A DNA stretch of 64,000 nt from positions 72,051,741-72,115,740 of the forward strand of contig CM041465.1 in the NCBI GenBank assembly GCA_023213395.1. Direction: 5' to 3'. Both the position numbers and the translations under genes were made by a program. A model generated the notes under the pieces. The model saw only the letters and a program-made list of their open reading frames with translations. It did no database searches and had not been told where the DNA came from. Origin of the DNA: Cycas panzhihuaensis (taxonomy: Eukaryota; Cycadophyta). Shown here piece by piece: positions 1 to 9,760 of the stretch (position 1 is its first letter; the number at the start of each line of letters is the position of its first letter).

Positions 1-283
1 GGAGGGTCGCTCTCGCCACGAAGAGGGTTCATCAAGCTGTTGGATATTTTGTATCAAGTTGTAGCGATCTAATGTTACACAAGTGCTATCATTCTGTTAA
101 TATTATTTACCATTGTTCACATATGCTATTGTTATCTTTGTTGAATATTATTTATGAGGTTGTATTGCTGCAATTATCTGCTGGGAACACATGAAATTTA
201 TGGTTGTGAAGTGTTGTGATATACTTTGAAAATATCTTTGTTATTGGAAATAGAGCTTCTGTTTGTTGCATTATTTTGGCTCA
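1..283 (+). repeat. Gyp1 5' LTR, 3' portion (left end outside window)
   Basis: Matches the last ~255 bases of the LTR at 10699-11190, with one extra block of about 24 bases near 55-95. It ends TTGGCTCA, followed after a 7-base spacer by the primer binding site at 291. Confidence 0.85.
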
Positions 284-290
284 CTATAAT

Positions 291-302
291 TGGTATCAGA
301 GC
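291..302 (+). other. Gyp1 primer binding site (initiator tRNA-Met type)
   Basis: TGGTATCAGAGC is the standard plant sequence complementary to the 3' end of initiator tRNA-Met. It fixes Gyp1 as plus strand. Confidence 0.85.
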
Positions 303-515
303 TGCGTGAAAAGAAAATCTAGGGTTTGAAGTAGAAAATTAGAGCCTAACAAGAAATCACAGCATGCATTCTGTCAAGATCTATCCAAAAATCAAAGCAT
401 GGTGAAAAGGGATCTGGAAAAATAAATTTGTCCTAGAATGTTTGAGGCAGTATCAGTAGGGGTTTTTAAGGTCCAACGACTTTTTTGCAAGTGATATTAG
501 GTGAAGACTGCCATT

Positions 516-813
516 TGAAACAGGTTAATGTCACAAGGTCATTACATTAATTGATTATTTTTGAAAAGAGTCTTAAGTGAACTTTAAATTAGATCACTTA
601 AGTGAAATACACTTTCATGTGCATTATGTGTAATTTCATTTCACCTAACTCTAATGCTCCCTCTCTCAATATAAAAGTAAAAGTTCACTGGAGGAGGCTC
701 ATTCTTACCTCTCCATTTTGTGAGAGCTACTCTCTTTCTCTCAAGTCTCTCTTGCTCCCATGTTTGCCTTTGTGTTTAGTGGATGGAGATGAAGGATAGA
801 TCCACTCATTTCA
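516..813 (+). repeat. Cop2 5' LTR
   Basis: Same 298-bp length as the right copy, with few substitutions. It has a TATAAAAG box at 670-677, which recurs at the same LTR offset (154) in the right copy at 2579-2586. Confidence 0.93.
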
Positions 814-1140
814 TGCAATATCAGAGCTTGCTTCCTTCATATTCCTCACTTGCACTCGCAATGGAGCCATCACTTCCTTCTCCCCCACAATCCATGTGGT
901 GAAGGAGATTGTAAAAGCGGATTTAGAAATATTTTCAAGTTTTTATAATAGCATATTTAGTATTGTTTGCTTTCCCTTTCTCTTTTGAAGGTTTGGAAGC
1001 ATAATACAGGGAGTTGTAAGGCCCAAGGATTCCAATCATTTGGTGGCCATTTATGCTATCTCATTCTTATTTTCTTTCTCCACTTTTTGTCTATTTAACA
1101 AGGGGAAATGTTGCCAAAATTTTTCCAGTTACAAGAATGA

Positions 1141-1540
1141 TTGTAAGGGGAAGATCTACGTCTGGGTATGTAACATTTCTTGGAATAGCACCAATATCAT
1201 GGAGATTCAGACGACAGAAGATAGTTGCAGACTCAATTGCCGAAGCTGAATATATTGTTGCTTCTGAGACAAGCAAGGAGGTGATATGGCTTAGAAAATT
1301 GATGAATATATTAAATGCCACCCAAACAAGTTCTACTAGCTTATATGTAGCTAATTAATCTACAATCCAAATGGCTAAAAATCTTGTATTTCACGATCAT
1401 ACCAAACATATAAATACAAAAAGTCCACAGGATTAGAGAACTAGTTCATGATGGCACAATTCAACTAGAGTACTGCCCCACAGCAGATCAAGTGGCCGAT
1501 ATCTTCACCAAACCAATGAAGAGGGTGAAGTTTGAATAGT
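1141..1540 (+). pseudogene. Copia RNase H remnant of Cop2
   Basis: The translation shows the C-terminal part of a Ty1/copia RNase H: a STSGYVTFLG block, a WRFRRQKIVADSIAEAEY block (canonical S-S-x-E-A-E-Y region) and EVIWLRKLM. The reading frame then breaks at a stop near 1359. In other frames FHDHTKHI and DQVADIFTKPM continue the domain to about 1540. The DNQSAI block is degraded. RT, integrase and gag are absent upstream; 828-1140 is AT-rich with no coding similarity I can see. This is a non-functional remnant. Confidence 0.88.
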
Positions 1541-1609
1541 TCTAAAGGCAACTCGGCCTTAGGGCCTCCATCTCCGATTGATTAAAGGAGATGACAATAT
1601 GACCATCAT

Positions 1610-1770
1610 ACTCTATCTTATTCGTGAAAACCCCTTGTGGGTGCGGAAGGACAAGAGTAAGTCTCTACTCTATCCCATTCGTGAAAACCCCTTGTGGGCG
1701 CAAAAGGATAAGGGTTGTATCATTTTGGAAAATCGGAACCTGTGAAAACCCAAAAGGGCATGGGGGAAGA
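1610..1770 (+). repeat. 57-bp tandem repeat in Cop2 3' region
   Basis: Two clear copies start at about 1610 and 1667 (period 57) around the core GTGAAAACCCCTTGTGGG. A weaker third copy contains GTGAAAACCCAAAAGGGC near 1744. It lies between the RNase H remnant and the 3' LTR. Confidence 0.75.
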
Positions 1771-2020
1771 CCAAATAGTATATGGAGACTCAATAGATTT
1801 CAGCTACAAAATTCATTGTATTGATTGGCTATCTAGCTTCATTTAAAGAGCCACCTAAGCCAGGTCAGTAGATTAGAAAATTTGTGGGTTTTCTTCCCCA
1901 TGAGAGTTTCCCACAAAAGTGTCATAGTAGTTTGCTTTGTAAGAGGCTCAAATGAAGACACTTCGGCAAGGGAGTGAGGAGTGGAGCCTCAGCCCCCTCC
2001 ATTTTGCTCCCATTAACACG

Positions 2021-2058
2021 AAAAAAAAAAAAAAAAAAACAACAACAACAACAAAAAC
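2021..2058 (+). repeat. A(19) tract followed by (CAA)n
   Basis: Nineteen consecutive A residues at 2021-2039 run into a CAA repeat. It may be a simple repeat or the tail of a reverse-transcribed RNA. No matching 3' UTR was recognised upstream. Confidence 0.8.
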
Positions 2059-2424
2059 AAAACGTTAATGGATAATAATAGATGTCTTCGAATTTTTTGT
2101 TAATTTATTGCGCCGATATAAATCAAAGCCATATCCCAATTCTACCATCGATATGATCAAACCCAATTCTGCCATTGATATGGAGGAGAGCGATGCCTGT
2201 GAACTACAGAGATGGCGATTTCTTCGTGGCCTGCGGCTAATGTGATTTTCTCCTTTGTCATTCCTACTATTGCTATGAGAGAGGCAGAGGTAAGTAGTGT
2301 TGTCTGCATTGCAACACTAAATACGCACTACGAATACACCTATCGGCGCTCACAGACTGATAGTCTGCACTAGTAGGATAGAATAAAATAGGATGAAATG
2401 GCCTACTACCATTAAGGGGGAGAT

Positions 2425-2722
2425 TGAAATGGGTTAATGTCACAAGGTCATTACATTAGTTGATTATTTCTAAAAAGGGTCTTAAGTGAACTTTAAATTA
2501 GATCACTTAAGTGAAATGCACTTTCATATGCATTATGTGTAATTTCATTTCACCTAACTCTAATGCTCCCTCTCTCAATATAAAAGTAAAAGCTCAATGG
2601 AGGAGGCTCATTCTTACCTCCCCATTTTGTGAGAGCTACTCTCTTTCCCTCGAGTTTCTCTTGCTCCCATGTTTGCCTTTGTGTTTAGTGCATGGAGATG
2701 AAGGATAGATCCACTCTTTTCA
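2425..2722 (+). repeat. Cop2 3' LTR
   Basis: Partner of 516-813. It is preceded by the purine tract at 2411-2424 and followed by the target duplication CCATT. Confidence 0.93.
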
Positions 2723-2986
2723 CCATTTATATAAATTCGAGATTCCTCATCTACAAATATTTTGTGTACTATCATCCTATGATATCCATCATCGTTCTGT
2801 ATAAATAGCCTCAGCCCTTGCCGCCATTGAAGATTTCACCTAGGAGCAATCTATGTTTATGTAGTGGAGTCGAGTGCCATCATGATTGTTCTGTGCACAT
2901 CCGCATGAAGCTTGTGACATAAATATCATCAAATTTTTACAATTATGCCATCGAACTATCCATTATTGTCCTCCCTATGTGTCTCA

Positions 2987-3080
2987 CCCTACGTGATTGT
3001 ACCTTGCCAGATATCATAATAACCTGGTGTATGCCCTACGTGATTGTACCTTGCCAGATATCATAATAACCTGTTGTATG
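2987..3080 (+). repeat. 47-bp direct tandem duplication
   Basis: Two adjacent copies beginning CCCTACGTGATTGTACC differ at one base (GGTG versus GTTG near the end of each copy). They look like a recent slippage event. Confidence 0.92.
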
Positions 3081-3302
3081 CATAGCTATGGAAGAAATAG
3101 ATAGTCTGCTATCTATGGTAAGAGTGTCCAAAAAACATTACGTGGAGGCTGTAGCCAAGGGCATTACGAAAGCGTCATTGATTTGAAGATCTTCACCTAA
3201 ATTATTTACTCGCATTAGCATGAATCGTCCTGAGCAACTGAGTGTTGAGATTAATCCCCTATCGCCAGCTAGAGATACGTTGTGGTTAGTCAGGCGAGAA
3301 CG

Positions 3303-3631
3303 ACTCAGAGGAGATCCCCACGGTAGATGACGTTGAAGAAGACAATGGAAGAGTTAAACATTTGGTGCATGCCTTCAAGAGCTTGTTGTCCATCACAGAT
3401 TGTGTTAATCAATTGGCTCTAGGAAGAGTGCATCAGAAATGGATATTTCCTGCAGTGCAGAGGCATATTTGCTATGCTGAAGACGACCAGAATTTTGATG
3501 TAAATCAATGCAGTTATGGAGGCAAAGAATCGAGCAACGTGGAAGTTGAGCATTTGACTTTAGTGTGTCTAGGCGAGAATATATTTTGTAGATGCATTTG
3601 GCAGATTGCAATTCACCCAGAATACAGATAG
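3303..3631 (+). CDS. Unidentified ORF inside Gyp1
   Basis: An open frame runs through a D/E-rich start (SEEIPTVDDVEEDNGRV) into KHLVHAFKSLLSITD and ends at 3631; the first ATG is at 3362. It does not resemble gag, pol or an envelope. The acidic stretch followed by a short amphipathic segment looks more like a piece of a cellular plant protein than retroelement coding sequence, but I do not recognise the family. It is short, lacks a supported start, and could be chance. If real, it is a captured exon. Confidence 0.3.
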
Positions 3632-4025
3632 AAACTCTAAGTCATGGATGGAAAAATTGAAGTATAGGGACAAAATCTATGCCTTTATTTTTTCCTATAG
3701 TTTCGTATATTGAATTAGTTTTGATTTTAATTTCAAGCCCGTTGCCCGACCACATGCATATGATGATATGACCAAGTAGCTAAAGTTTCAAAACCGGTTA
3801 ATAAACCCTTTATTTTATATATTTTCTTTTAAGTTTGTTTCCTAAAAGGAGGCACCTGAACACTTTCGTCCATAAAGCAGGTTGTAGGGGTCAGATTACA
3901 GTGTTATCTGAACTGCAGGGTTCTTGGCTCCGAGACGTTCGTAACAAGTGGTCATATACAATAGTTTTGACCAACAAAAAATAAAGATTTTAATTATTGA
4001 AGTGTAGCCTCCATTGAGTAAGAAA

Positions 4026-4229
4026 AATGGAGACATACTTTTTTAATTTGGAGGATTATAAGGGAATGAAAATAATGGATAGAAGACTTTGAATTCTCAT
4101 CTGATACAGAATTTGAAGAGTATGGACAAATATTAGAAATTATATTGAATGGACAAGCTTATGAGTGGTTCATTAATTGGGCTAAAGAACCTTTCCTATG
4201 GTACTAGTTTTCAGATGCGCCTATCACAG
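4026..4229 (+). pseudogene. Gag-like remnant of Gyp1, 5' part
   Basis: A frame from about 4078 reads WIEDFEFSSDTEFEEYGQ, then ILEIILNGQAYEWFINW, the pattern of a retrotransposon gag domain (aromatic anchor, then a GxAxxWF block). It ends with a stop just before the CopB insertion point. The frame resumes after the 5-bp duplication at 9503. An ATG at 4026 in another frame suggests an early frameshift. Confidence 0.5.
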
Positions 4230-4234
4230 CTTTC

Positions 4235-4464
4235 TGTTAACTTGATATAGAGTAACTCAATATGAAAGAGAAATTTGAAGTGACTTGTCTTCCTTTGGAG
4301 ACATGGTCTCCTTAAATATACATCAATTCTTGTAACCATTGTATCTTGACTTGTAACCGACTTTTCTCAAGGTGACACATGTCACTTGTTTTGGTGTAAG
4401 TTACATAACAAGGGTTTATAACATTACCCTTTACATTATTTAGATAAAACATTATACTCTAACA
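4235..4464 (-). repeat. CopB 3' LTR
   Basis: On the minus strand it begins TGTTAGAG and ends GTTAACA. The adjacent minus-strand purine tract AAGAGAGGG lies at about 4465-4473. Confidence 0.94.
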
Positions 4465-4471
4465 CCCTCTC

Positions 4472-5227
4472 TTAATGTTTTATCTCTTTTAGACCTATTC
4501 TATCTCTCAAAATTTGAAATCTCTCCTTTCCAAGGGGCTTTGTCAGTAAATCTGCAATTTGCTCTATTGTGGGGCAATATTCCAATTCGATTTCTTTATT
4601 TCCAACCTTTTCTCTTATAAAGTGATGGTGCACCTCTATATGCTTTGTTCTAGCATGAAGAATTGGATTCTTGGTTAACTTGACAGCACTCTGATTGTCA
4701 CAATGTAGAACTATTGCTTGATTTTGTTGTTATTCCGACTCAACCAGTCGTTGTCTTAGCCAAACTGCTTCATATGTTGCAGTTACAACTGCCTTGTACT
4801 CAATTTCAATTGATGAGAGTGCAATTGTGGGTTTTTTCTTGCTACACTAAGAGATTGCAGCAGAACCTAAGAAGAAACAATACCCAATTGTGGATTTCCT
4901 TTGTTCCTTGTCTCCTACCCAATCTGAGTCATAGTATCCCGTCAATTTTGCTAGTCCTTCTCAAGGATAGATCAATTTTAGATCTATTGTTCCCTATAGA
5001 TATCTTAATGTTCTTCTTGCGGCTTTCCAATGTCTCACTTTGGGTTCCTGCATGTACTTGGAGACCAACCCTACTGAGTATGATATATCTAGCCTGGTGG
5101 ATGTAAGATATATCAAGCTTCCTATTAGTTGTCTATACAGAGTGGTGTCTACTAATTGTTCTTCTTTGTCTGCAATCATGTTGCAATTTACCTCCATGGG
5201 TGTTGCACAAGGATTATAGTCCAACAT
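4472..5227 (-). pseudogene. CopB RNase H domain
   Basis: It follows RT directly. Recognisable blocks are LYRQLIGSLIYLTSTRLDISY, KAARRTLRYL, then after a stop [65 protein letters not shown] and IADLLTKPLGKERF. The polyprotein stop is at about 4472, next to the purine tract. A few in-frame stops between 4994 and 4800 interrupt an otherwise complete copia RNase H. Confidence 0.9.
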
Positions 5228-6328
5228 TCAAAATTTGATCAGTAGATCTTTTATGTATTTACTTTGAGATAAAGCAATGTGACTCTGCTGTTGATTTACT
5301 TCCAGTCCCAGATAATAGTTGAGAAGGCCCAAGTCTATCATTTCGAACATCCTTTCGAGTTGTTTCTTTATGTCTATGACTGCTTCTTCATCATTTCCTG
5401 TGAGAATCATATCATCTTCATAGACGATAATTACTGTGATCAATCCATTCCTCTTCCTTGTGTATAGACTGGAATCATAATTGCAGTGTTGAAATCCATT
5501 TTGACACAAATGCTGATCCAATTTAACATACCAAGCTTGATGAACTTGTTTTAGCCCATATAGGACCTTTTTTAGTTTACATACTAAATGTTCCTGTCCT
5601 TCTTTGATGTATCCTTCAGATTGTGCCATGTAAACTTCTTCTTCCAATTCTCCATTCAAAAAGGCACTTTTTACATCTAACTGAAAAATCTTCCAGTTAC
5701 ATAAGGCTATTAGTGCAATTATAGTTCTTACTGTATCCAACTTGGCCACAGGAGAGAAGGTTTCTTCAAAGTCAACTCCTGTTGTTTGATTATATCCCTT
5801 CGCAACAAGGCGAGCCTTGTGTTTTTCCACCCTTCTACTAGCTCCCTCTTTGATTTTGTAGACCCATTTGCAATTCACCACTTGCTTGTTGGACGGTAGT
5901 TCCACCAGATCCCATGTTTGGTTTTTGATAATTGAATCCATTTTGGAATCCATTGTTGCTCGCCATTTTGGCTGGTCTTTGGCTTCCTCGAAGGATTGTG
6001 GTTCAATCTTGCTAAGCAAGGCCTTGGGCTTCTGGCTTCTTGTTTTGTGTTCAAGCACGTTTCCTCCTCCTCCTTTAACTATTTTGATGAACCATTTGGG
6101 CAATTTCTTTTCTTTCCTTGACTCTTCTTTGGTCCTTGATTCTTTTGTTAATTGCTCTGTAGATGAGCTTTCTCCTTCTATTGATTGCTCTGAGCTTTCT
6201 CCTTCAGTTGACTCTGTATGAATTGGAGAAGATTCTATGAATGGAACTTCTTCTGTGGTGATTTCGGAAGTTTCTTCTGTGATAACTTTATGACCTGAAT
6301 CTTTTGTTCCATCTTCAATTATTTTCAT
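5228..6328 (-). CDS. CopB reverse transcriptase, open over 366 codons
   Basis: RNA-directed DNA polymerase of the copia polyprotein. The first ~100 residues are an S/E/T-rich linker after integrase. Then come FEEAKDQPKWRATMDSKMDS, CKWVYKIKEG, HKARLVAKGYNQTTGVDFEE, FSPVAKLDTVRTIIALIA and QLDVKSAFLNGELEEEVYM, the standard RT blocks with the first catalytic Asp in LDV. The active-site box, normally YVDD, reads YEDD (5411-5422), so the two aspartates are present but the second position is altered. The annotated start is only the first Met in the open frame; the protein is made as part of gag-pol. Confidence 0.93.
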   Translation of the reverse strand: MKIIEDGTKDSGHKVITEETSEITTEEVPFIESSPIHTESTEGESSEQSIEGESSSTEQLTKESRTKEESRKEKKLPKWFIKIVKGGGGNVLEHKTRSQKPKALLSKIEPQSFEEAKDQPKWRATMDSKMDSIIKNQTWDLVELPSNKQVVNCKWVYKIKEGASRRVEKHKARLVAKGYNQTTGVDFEETFSPVAKLDTVRTIIALIALCNWKIFQLDVKSAFLNGELEEEVYMAQSEGYIKEGQEHLVCKLKKVLYGLKQVHQAWYVKLDQHLCQNGFQHCNYDSSLYTRKRNGLITVIIVYEDDMILTGNDEEAVIDIKKQLERMFEMIDLGLLNYYLGLEVNQQQSHIALSQSKYIKDLLIKF

Positions 6329-6334
6329 CTGAGA

Positions 6335-7070
6335 CTAATCAACTAAGTGGTCTTCTTCGTTAAAAACAACATCTCTGCTTACATAGATTTTATTTGTTTT
6401 CGGATCAATGTATTTGTAAGATTTTGAGTTTTTGCTATATCCTATCATGATACATTCTATGCTTTTTGCATCAAGTTTTGATCTTCTCTTATCTGGTATA
6501 TGAACAAGGGCCTGGCTACCAAATATCTTAAGAGAACTGACATTGGGTTTCTTACCTGTCCAGGCTTCTTCAGGTGTGATATTTTCCAAAGCTTTTGTTG
6601 GGCTTCTATTTATTAAAAGCAAGTAGCGCTAATAGCCTCCGCTAGTATGATTTGGGAACTTGCTTTTCGTGGACCATGTTGCGATCCATTTCCATTATAG
6701 TCTTGTTTTTCCTTTCAACAACTCCATTGGACTGAGGTGTATAGGGAGTTGTAACATGTCTGTGTATTCCATTCAACTTGTAGTAGTTTAAAAAATCCTT
6801 TGAGATGTATTCAACACCTCCGTCTAATCTAATGCACTTTATTTTTGCTTCAGATTCTAATTCTACTTCTGCTTTGAATTCCTTAAAAGCATCAAAAACT
6901 TCTAATTTATTATGAAGGAAATATACTTTTACTTTTCGAGTGAAGTCATCAATAAAGGTTAGAAAATATTTGCAACCATTTATTGAAAGGGGTGTAAGTG
7001 GTCCACAAAGATCAGTATGAATTAATTTGAGCTCAGTTTATGCCCGCCATTCGCTTCCTTCAAATGGAAA
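6335..7070 (-). pseudogene. CopB integrase core and C-terminal part
   Basis: The DDE core can be read in fragments: LIHTDLCGPL (first Asp), IRLDGGVEY (second Asp) and TPQSNGVVERKNKTI (Glu). It continues into RSPTKALENITPEEAWTGKK, SSLKIFGSQALVHIPDKRR and VSRDVVFNEEDH, the copia GKK/KIFG region. Frame breaks near 6630 and 7060 separate the pieces. All three catalytic residues are still encoded. Confidence 0.88.
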
Positions 7071-7643
7071 TCAATGTTGTTTATCGAATTGATAGCCTTT
7101 ACAGACAAAACTATTAGAAGAGATGTGAGGCAAACCATTCACCATGCCAGATTTTTCCATTACTTTTAATGTCTCTATTGGAAGATGTTCATACTTCAAA
7201 TGCCACACTTTATTATTAGAATTTGCAGCAGTACAAGCCTTCAAGCCCAGATTGGGCATTACAGGATCTGACATCAGTCTGTATAGATCATTACATCTTA
7301 TACCTTTAGCTATTGCTTCCCCATTATTTTTCATATCTAGTATGTGGTAGTAGCCTTCCTCGTCAAATATAGTGCTAAGTCCCTTTTTGCTAAGTTGTGA
7401 GACAGACAGAAGATTCATTTTTAATCCAGGGACTAACAGTACATTCCCAATTTTCTTCACATCCCCTTGTAGGTTAATAACAATGGTACCCATTCCTTTT
7501 ATGCCAAGTGGATATTTATCTCCTAACTCAACTGATTTGTCCATGTTATAGGGTTTCAGAATTTCAAACAAATCTTCACAATTAGTCATATGTCGCGAAG
7601 CCCCCGAGTCAATGTACCATGTATCTCCTTCCTTTAGTCCTGC
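7071..7643 (-). CDS. CopB protease and GAG-pre-integrase domain
   Basis: Aspartic protease active site DSGASRHM is encoded at about 7590-7615. The open frame 7589-7071 then carries the protease body (LGDKYPLGIKGMGTIVI, NVLLVPGLKMNLLSVSQLSK) and the HHCC zinc-binding segment (VWHLKYEHLPIETLK, then FVCKGYQFDKQH). The second Cys of the usual CxxC is replaced (CKGYQ), so zinc binding is probably damaged. Gag lies upstream, overlapping at 7644. Confidence 0.9.
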   Translation of the reverse strand, partial: AGLKEGDTWYIDSGASRHMTNCEDLFEILKPYNMDKSVELGDKYPLGIKGMGTIVINLQGDVKKIGNVLLVPGLKMNLLSVSQLSKKGLSTIFDEEGYYHILDMKNNGEAIAKGIRCNDLYRLMSDPVMPNLGLKACTAANSNNKVWHLKYEHLPIETLKVMEKSGMVNGLPHISSNSFVCKGYQFDKQH

Positions 7644-8600
7644 TCACAGTGCAACAACAAATGTTGTTTCTTGTTCTTCCTCCTCAGTTTGTTCTTTGTT
7701 GTAGCTGCCAACTAGACATTTCCCTCTCTGAATGTCTGCTCTTCTCTGTGGGCACTGATAGGGATAATGTCTTGACTGCCTGCAATGGTAACATACGTCA
7801 AATGCTCTGCAAACACTAGAGAAGTGTTTAGATTTACAACAACTGAAGCAAATTTTGGAGTCTTTGCTATGTCCACGTCCTCTATTGTCCTGCCATTGAC
7901 CACGAGTAGAGCTTCTGGTGTCTGGAGTGCGTCCTCTTCCTCGTGTTTGGCCACATCCCCGAGGTCCCAAGTTCAGTCTGGATGCAAAGGCATCCTCCAA
8001 TTCTAACGAATCTTCATCACACCTGTTTCTTTGTTCCTGTCTTAACAATAACCTAGTTAATTCATCAAGGGACACTGTATCAATCTGATTGTTGTTCGTT
8101 ATGGTGTTGATGGTTACATCAAAGGATTTTGGTAGCTTGCTAGCTACCATTTGTACCAACTCTTGCTCTGGAACAATATTTCTTGCACTCAAAAGGTTAT
8201 TTCCGAGTGAAGTAACTTCATGTTTGAATTTAGTTATTGTGTCATATTCCTTCATGTGAAGTTTGTACAGATCTTCCTTGAAAGCAAATATTCTTGCTTT
8301 GTTTTTTTGGCTGAAGAGATTTTCGAAACATTTCCAGATAGCAGAGGTAGAACTCAATTTTTCTACATATATCAAAAGGGGGTCAAAGACAGAAAGCTTC
8401 AAAATGATTACTCCTATATTGTCTCTTTCCATCTAATCAACCAAGGATGTACTTGTATCAGCGGGTTTGGCTTTAGAACCATTGGCAATTTTTCAGGCAT
8501 TTTTTTCCCTAAGAAGAGTTTCTACTTTAATTTTCCAAATATGATAATTTGTTTCTGTGAGTTTCTCTTGATCAGATAAACCCAAGATGGGGGAAACCAT
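7644..8600 (-). pseudogene. CopB Gag with two zinc-knuckle motifs
   Basis: The start chosen is ATG at 8600-8598, giving MVSPILGLSDQEKLTETNYH, a typical copia gag N-terminus. Two stops between 8493 and 8430 interrupt it. The frame from 8432 is then open for 262 codons with the UBN2-type gag core (TSAIWKCFENLFSQKNKARI, ISLDELTRLLL-like block), an RG-rich linker, and two CCHC-like knuckles: CFSCCKSKHFSSVC and CYHCRQSRHYPYQC. Gag packages the element RNA in cytoplasmic particles. Confidence 0.88.
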
Positions 8601-9264
8601 TTTTAAAGACAAAACCCTGAATTTGCTTGAGGCTAACCGTACGACTATACGGATTTCTGTACAAAACCCTAACTGTACAGATTGATATGAAATATACCTT
8701 GAAATGAAGCTCTGCAAATGTTGACTCTAGATCTGAAGTCGGTTTTTGAAAACAGTCATCCAAACTTCAGAAAATCAACCCAAAAGCCAGAGAGGGGTGG
8801 CTAGGGATTTTGAGAAAAACGCTTCAAAAATTCAAAAAATCCTTCAAACAATTTCAAAATTAATCTTAATGCCTTCTAATCATCAAGACTCAAATATTGT
8901 GATAGATTTTACTTGTGAAAAGTTGAGATTTTTGATGATTTTTGCAAAGAAACTCTCCAAACCTACGCAAATAGAAAACTAGCTAAACATGGCTCGAGAT
9001 GACCTCTGATGAAGTTGAGCCAGTTGAGAGAAATGACGTCCTTGATGTGATCTACCTTCTCGCCAAATTTTGATGGATTCTAAGAACTTGAAAAGTTTTG
9101 TCTGTACAATTTCTATATAGGTTAGTACACAGCAAATTCTGTAGAAGAATCTCCTTTTAGGTGCCTTTTAGTCTTTCTTCTTCTTTTGAAAACTCTAAAG
9201 CTCTTAAAATGAACCGTAGACAATTAAACCCTCTCTTCTCCAGACCAGATGAGCAGTCAAACCT
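8601..9264 (-). other. CopB untranslated leader
   Basis: Lies between the primer site and the gag ATG. AT-rich, no coding similarity on either strand. Confidence 0.7.
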
Positions 9265-9276
9265 GCTCTGATACCA
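9265..9276 (-). other. CopB primer binding site
   Basis: GCTCTGATACCA on the plus strand, i.e. TGGTATCAGAGC on the minus strand, directly abutting the LTR at 9277. Confidence 0.92.
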
Positions 9277-9502
9277 TGTTAACTTGATACAGAGTAACTC
9301 AATATGAAAGAGAAATTTGAAATGACTTGTCTTCCTTTGGAGACATGGTCTCTTTAAATATACATCAATTCTTGTAATCGTTGTATCTTGACTTGTAACC
9401 GACTTTTCTCAAGGTGACACATGTCACTTGATTTGGTATAAGTTACATAACAAGGGTTTATAACATTACCCTTTACATTATTTAGATAAATTACTCTTAA
9501 CA
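9277..9502 (-). repeat. CopB 5' LTR
   Basis: Partner of 4235-4464, followed by the target duplication CTTTC (9503-9507). Confidence 0.94.
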
Positions 9503-9507
9503 CTTTC

Positions 9508-9760
9508 AAGAGGCATAAGCAAGATATCACTCGAGCAAAAGAGGAAGGACAGGAAGAAGAAACTATTAATGAGGAGATTCTCGAGAAGGAACAACATGAC
9601 TACATAGAAGACTTGAAATAGGCACAGGCAACAGAATAGTCTCCAGACACTATCAAAGAAGAAATACAAAGTAAAGTTTCGCAAGGGCAGCATGAAGACA
9701 ATGAAGAACAAGCAGACTTTGAAGAAGAATCTCAACAAGCTCCATGCAAGGTACTCAGTG
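9508..9760 (+). pseudogene. Gag-like remnant of Gyp1, 3' part
   Basis: Continues the frame broken by CopB: FKRHKQDITRAKEEGQEEE, then a long E/Q-rich coiled-coil-like stretch with two stops. It resembles the region after a gag core domain. There is no zinc knuckle and no protease. Confidence 0.5.

Larger units (their letters stand above)
516..2722 (+). mobile_element. Cop2: internally deleted Ty1/copia element, TSD CCATT
   Basis: Two 298-bp LTRs (516-813 and 2425-2722) start TGAAA and end TTTCA. They are flanked by a perfect 5-bp duplication CCATT at 511-515 and 2723-2727. A degenerate primer site (TGCAATATCAGAGC, 814-827) follows the left LTR, and a purine tract (ATTAAGGGGGAGAT, 2411-2424) precedes the right. 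Only about 1.6 kb of interior remains; the sole recognisable coding part is the end of a copia RNase H. It must have been mobilised in trans or have lost gag-pol after insertion. It sits in the Gyp1 leader just after the Gyp1 primer site. Confidence 0.93.
2728..4025 (+). other. Gyp1 leader region between Cop2 and the gag remnant
   Basis: Non-coding except for a short ORF (3362-3631). It holds a perfect-period 47-bp tandem duplication (2987-3033 and 3034-3080, one mismatch). The stretch around 3900-3960 ends GTTCGTAACAAGTGGTCATA, which resembles the end of a gypsy LTR plus a decayed primer site. I could not find a partner LTR, so this is only a suggestion. Confidence 0.5.
4235..9502 (-). mobile_element. 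CopB: nearly complete Ty1/copia element, TSD CTTTC
   Basis: The LTRs lie at 4235-4464 and 9277-9502, with a perfect target duplication CTTTC at 4230-4234 and 9503-9507. Read on the minus strand, the order is 5' LTR, primer site TGGTATCAGAGC (9276-9265), gag, protease, integrase, RT, RNase H, purine tract, 3' LTR. That order (integrase before RT) defines Ty1/copia. The LTRs differ at roughly eight positions plus one small indel, so the insertion is fairly young. Several stop codons and frame changes remain, so it is not autonomous now. It inserted into the Gyp1 gag remnant. Confidence 0.95.

Noticed and set aside
3900-3965. Second LTR end plus primer site in Gyp1
   Set aside because: GTGGTCATA is too far from a standard site and no partner LTR was found.
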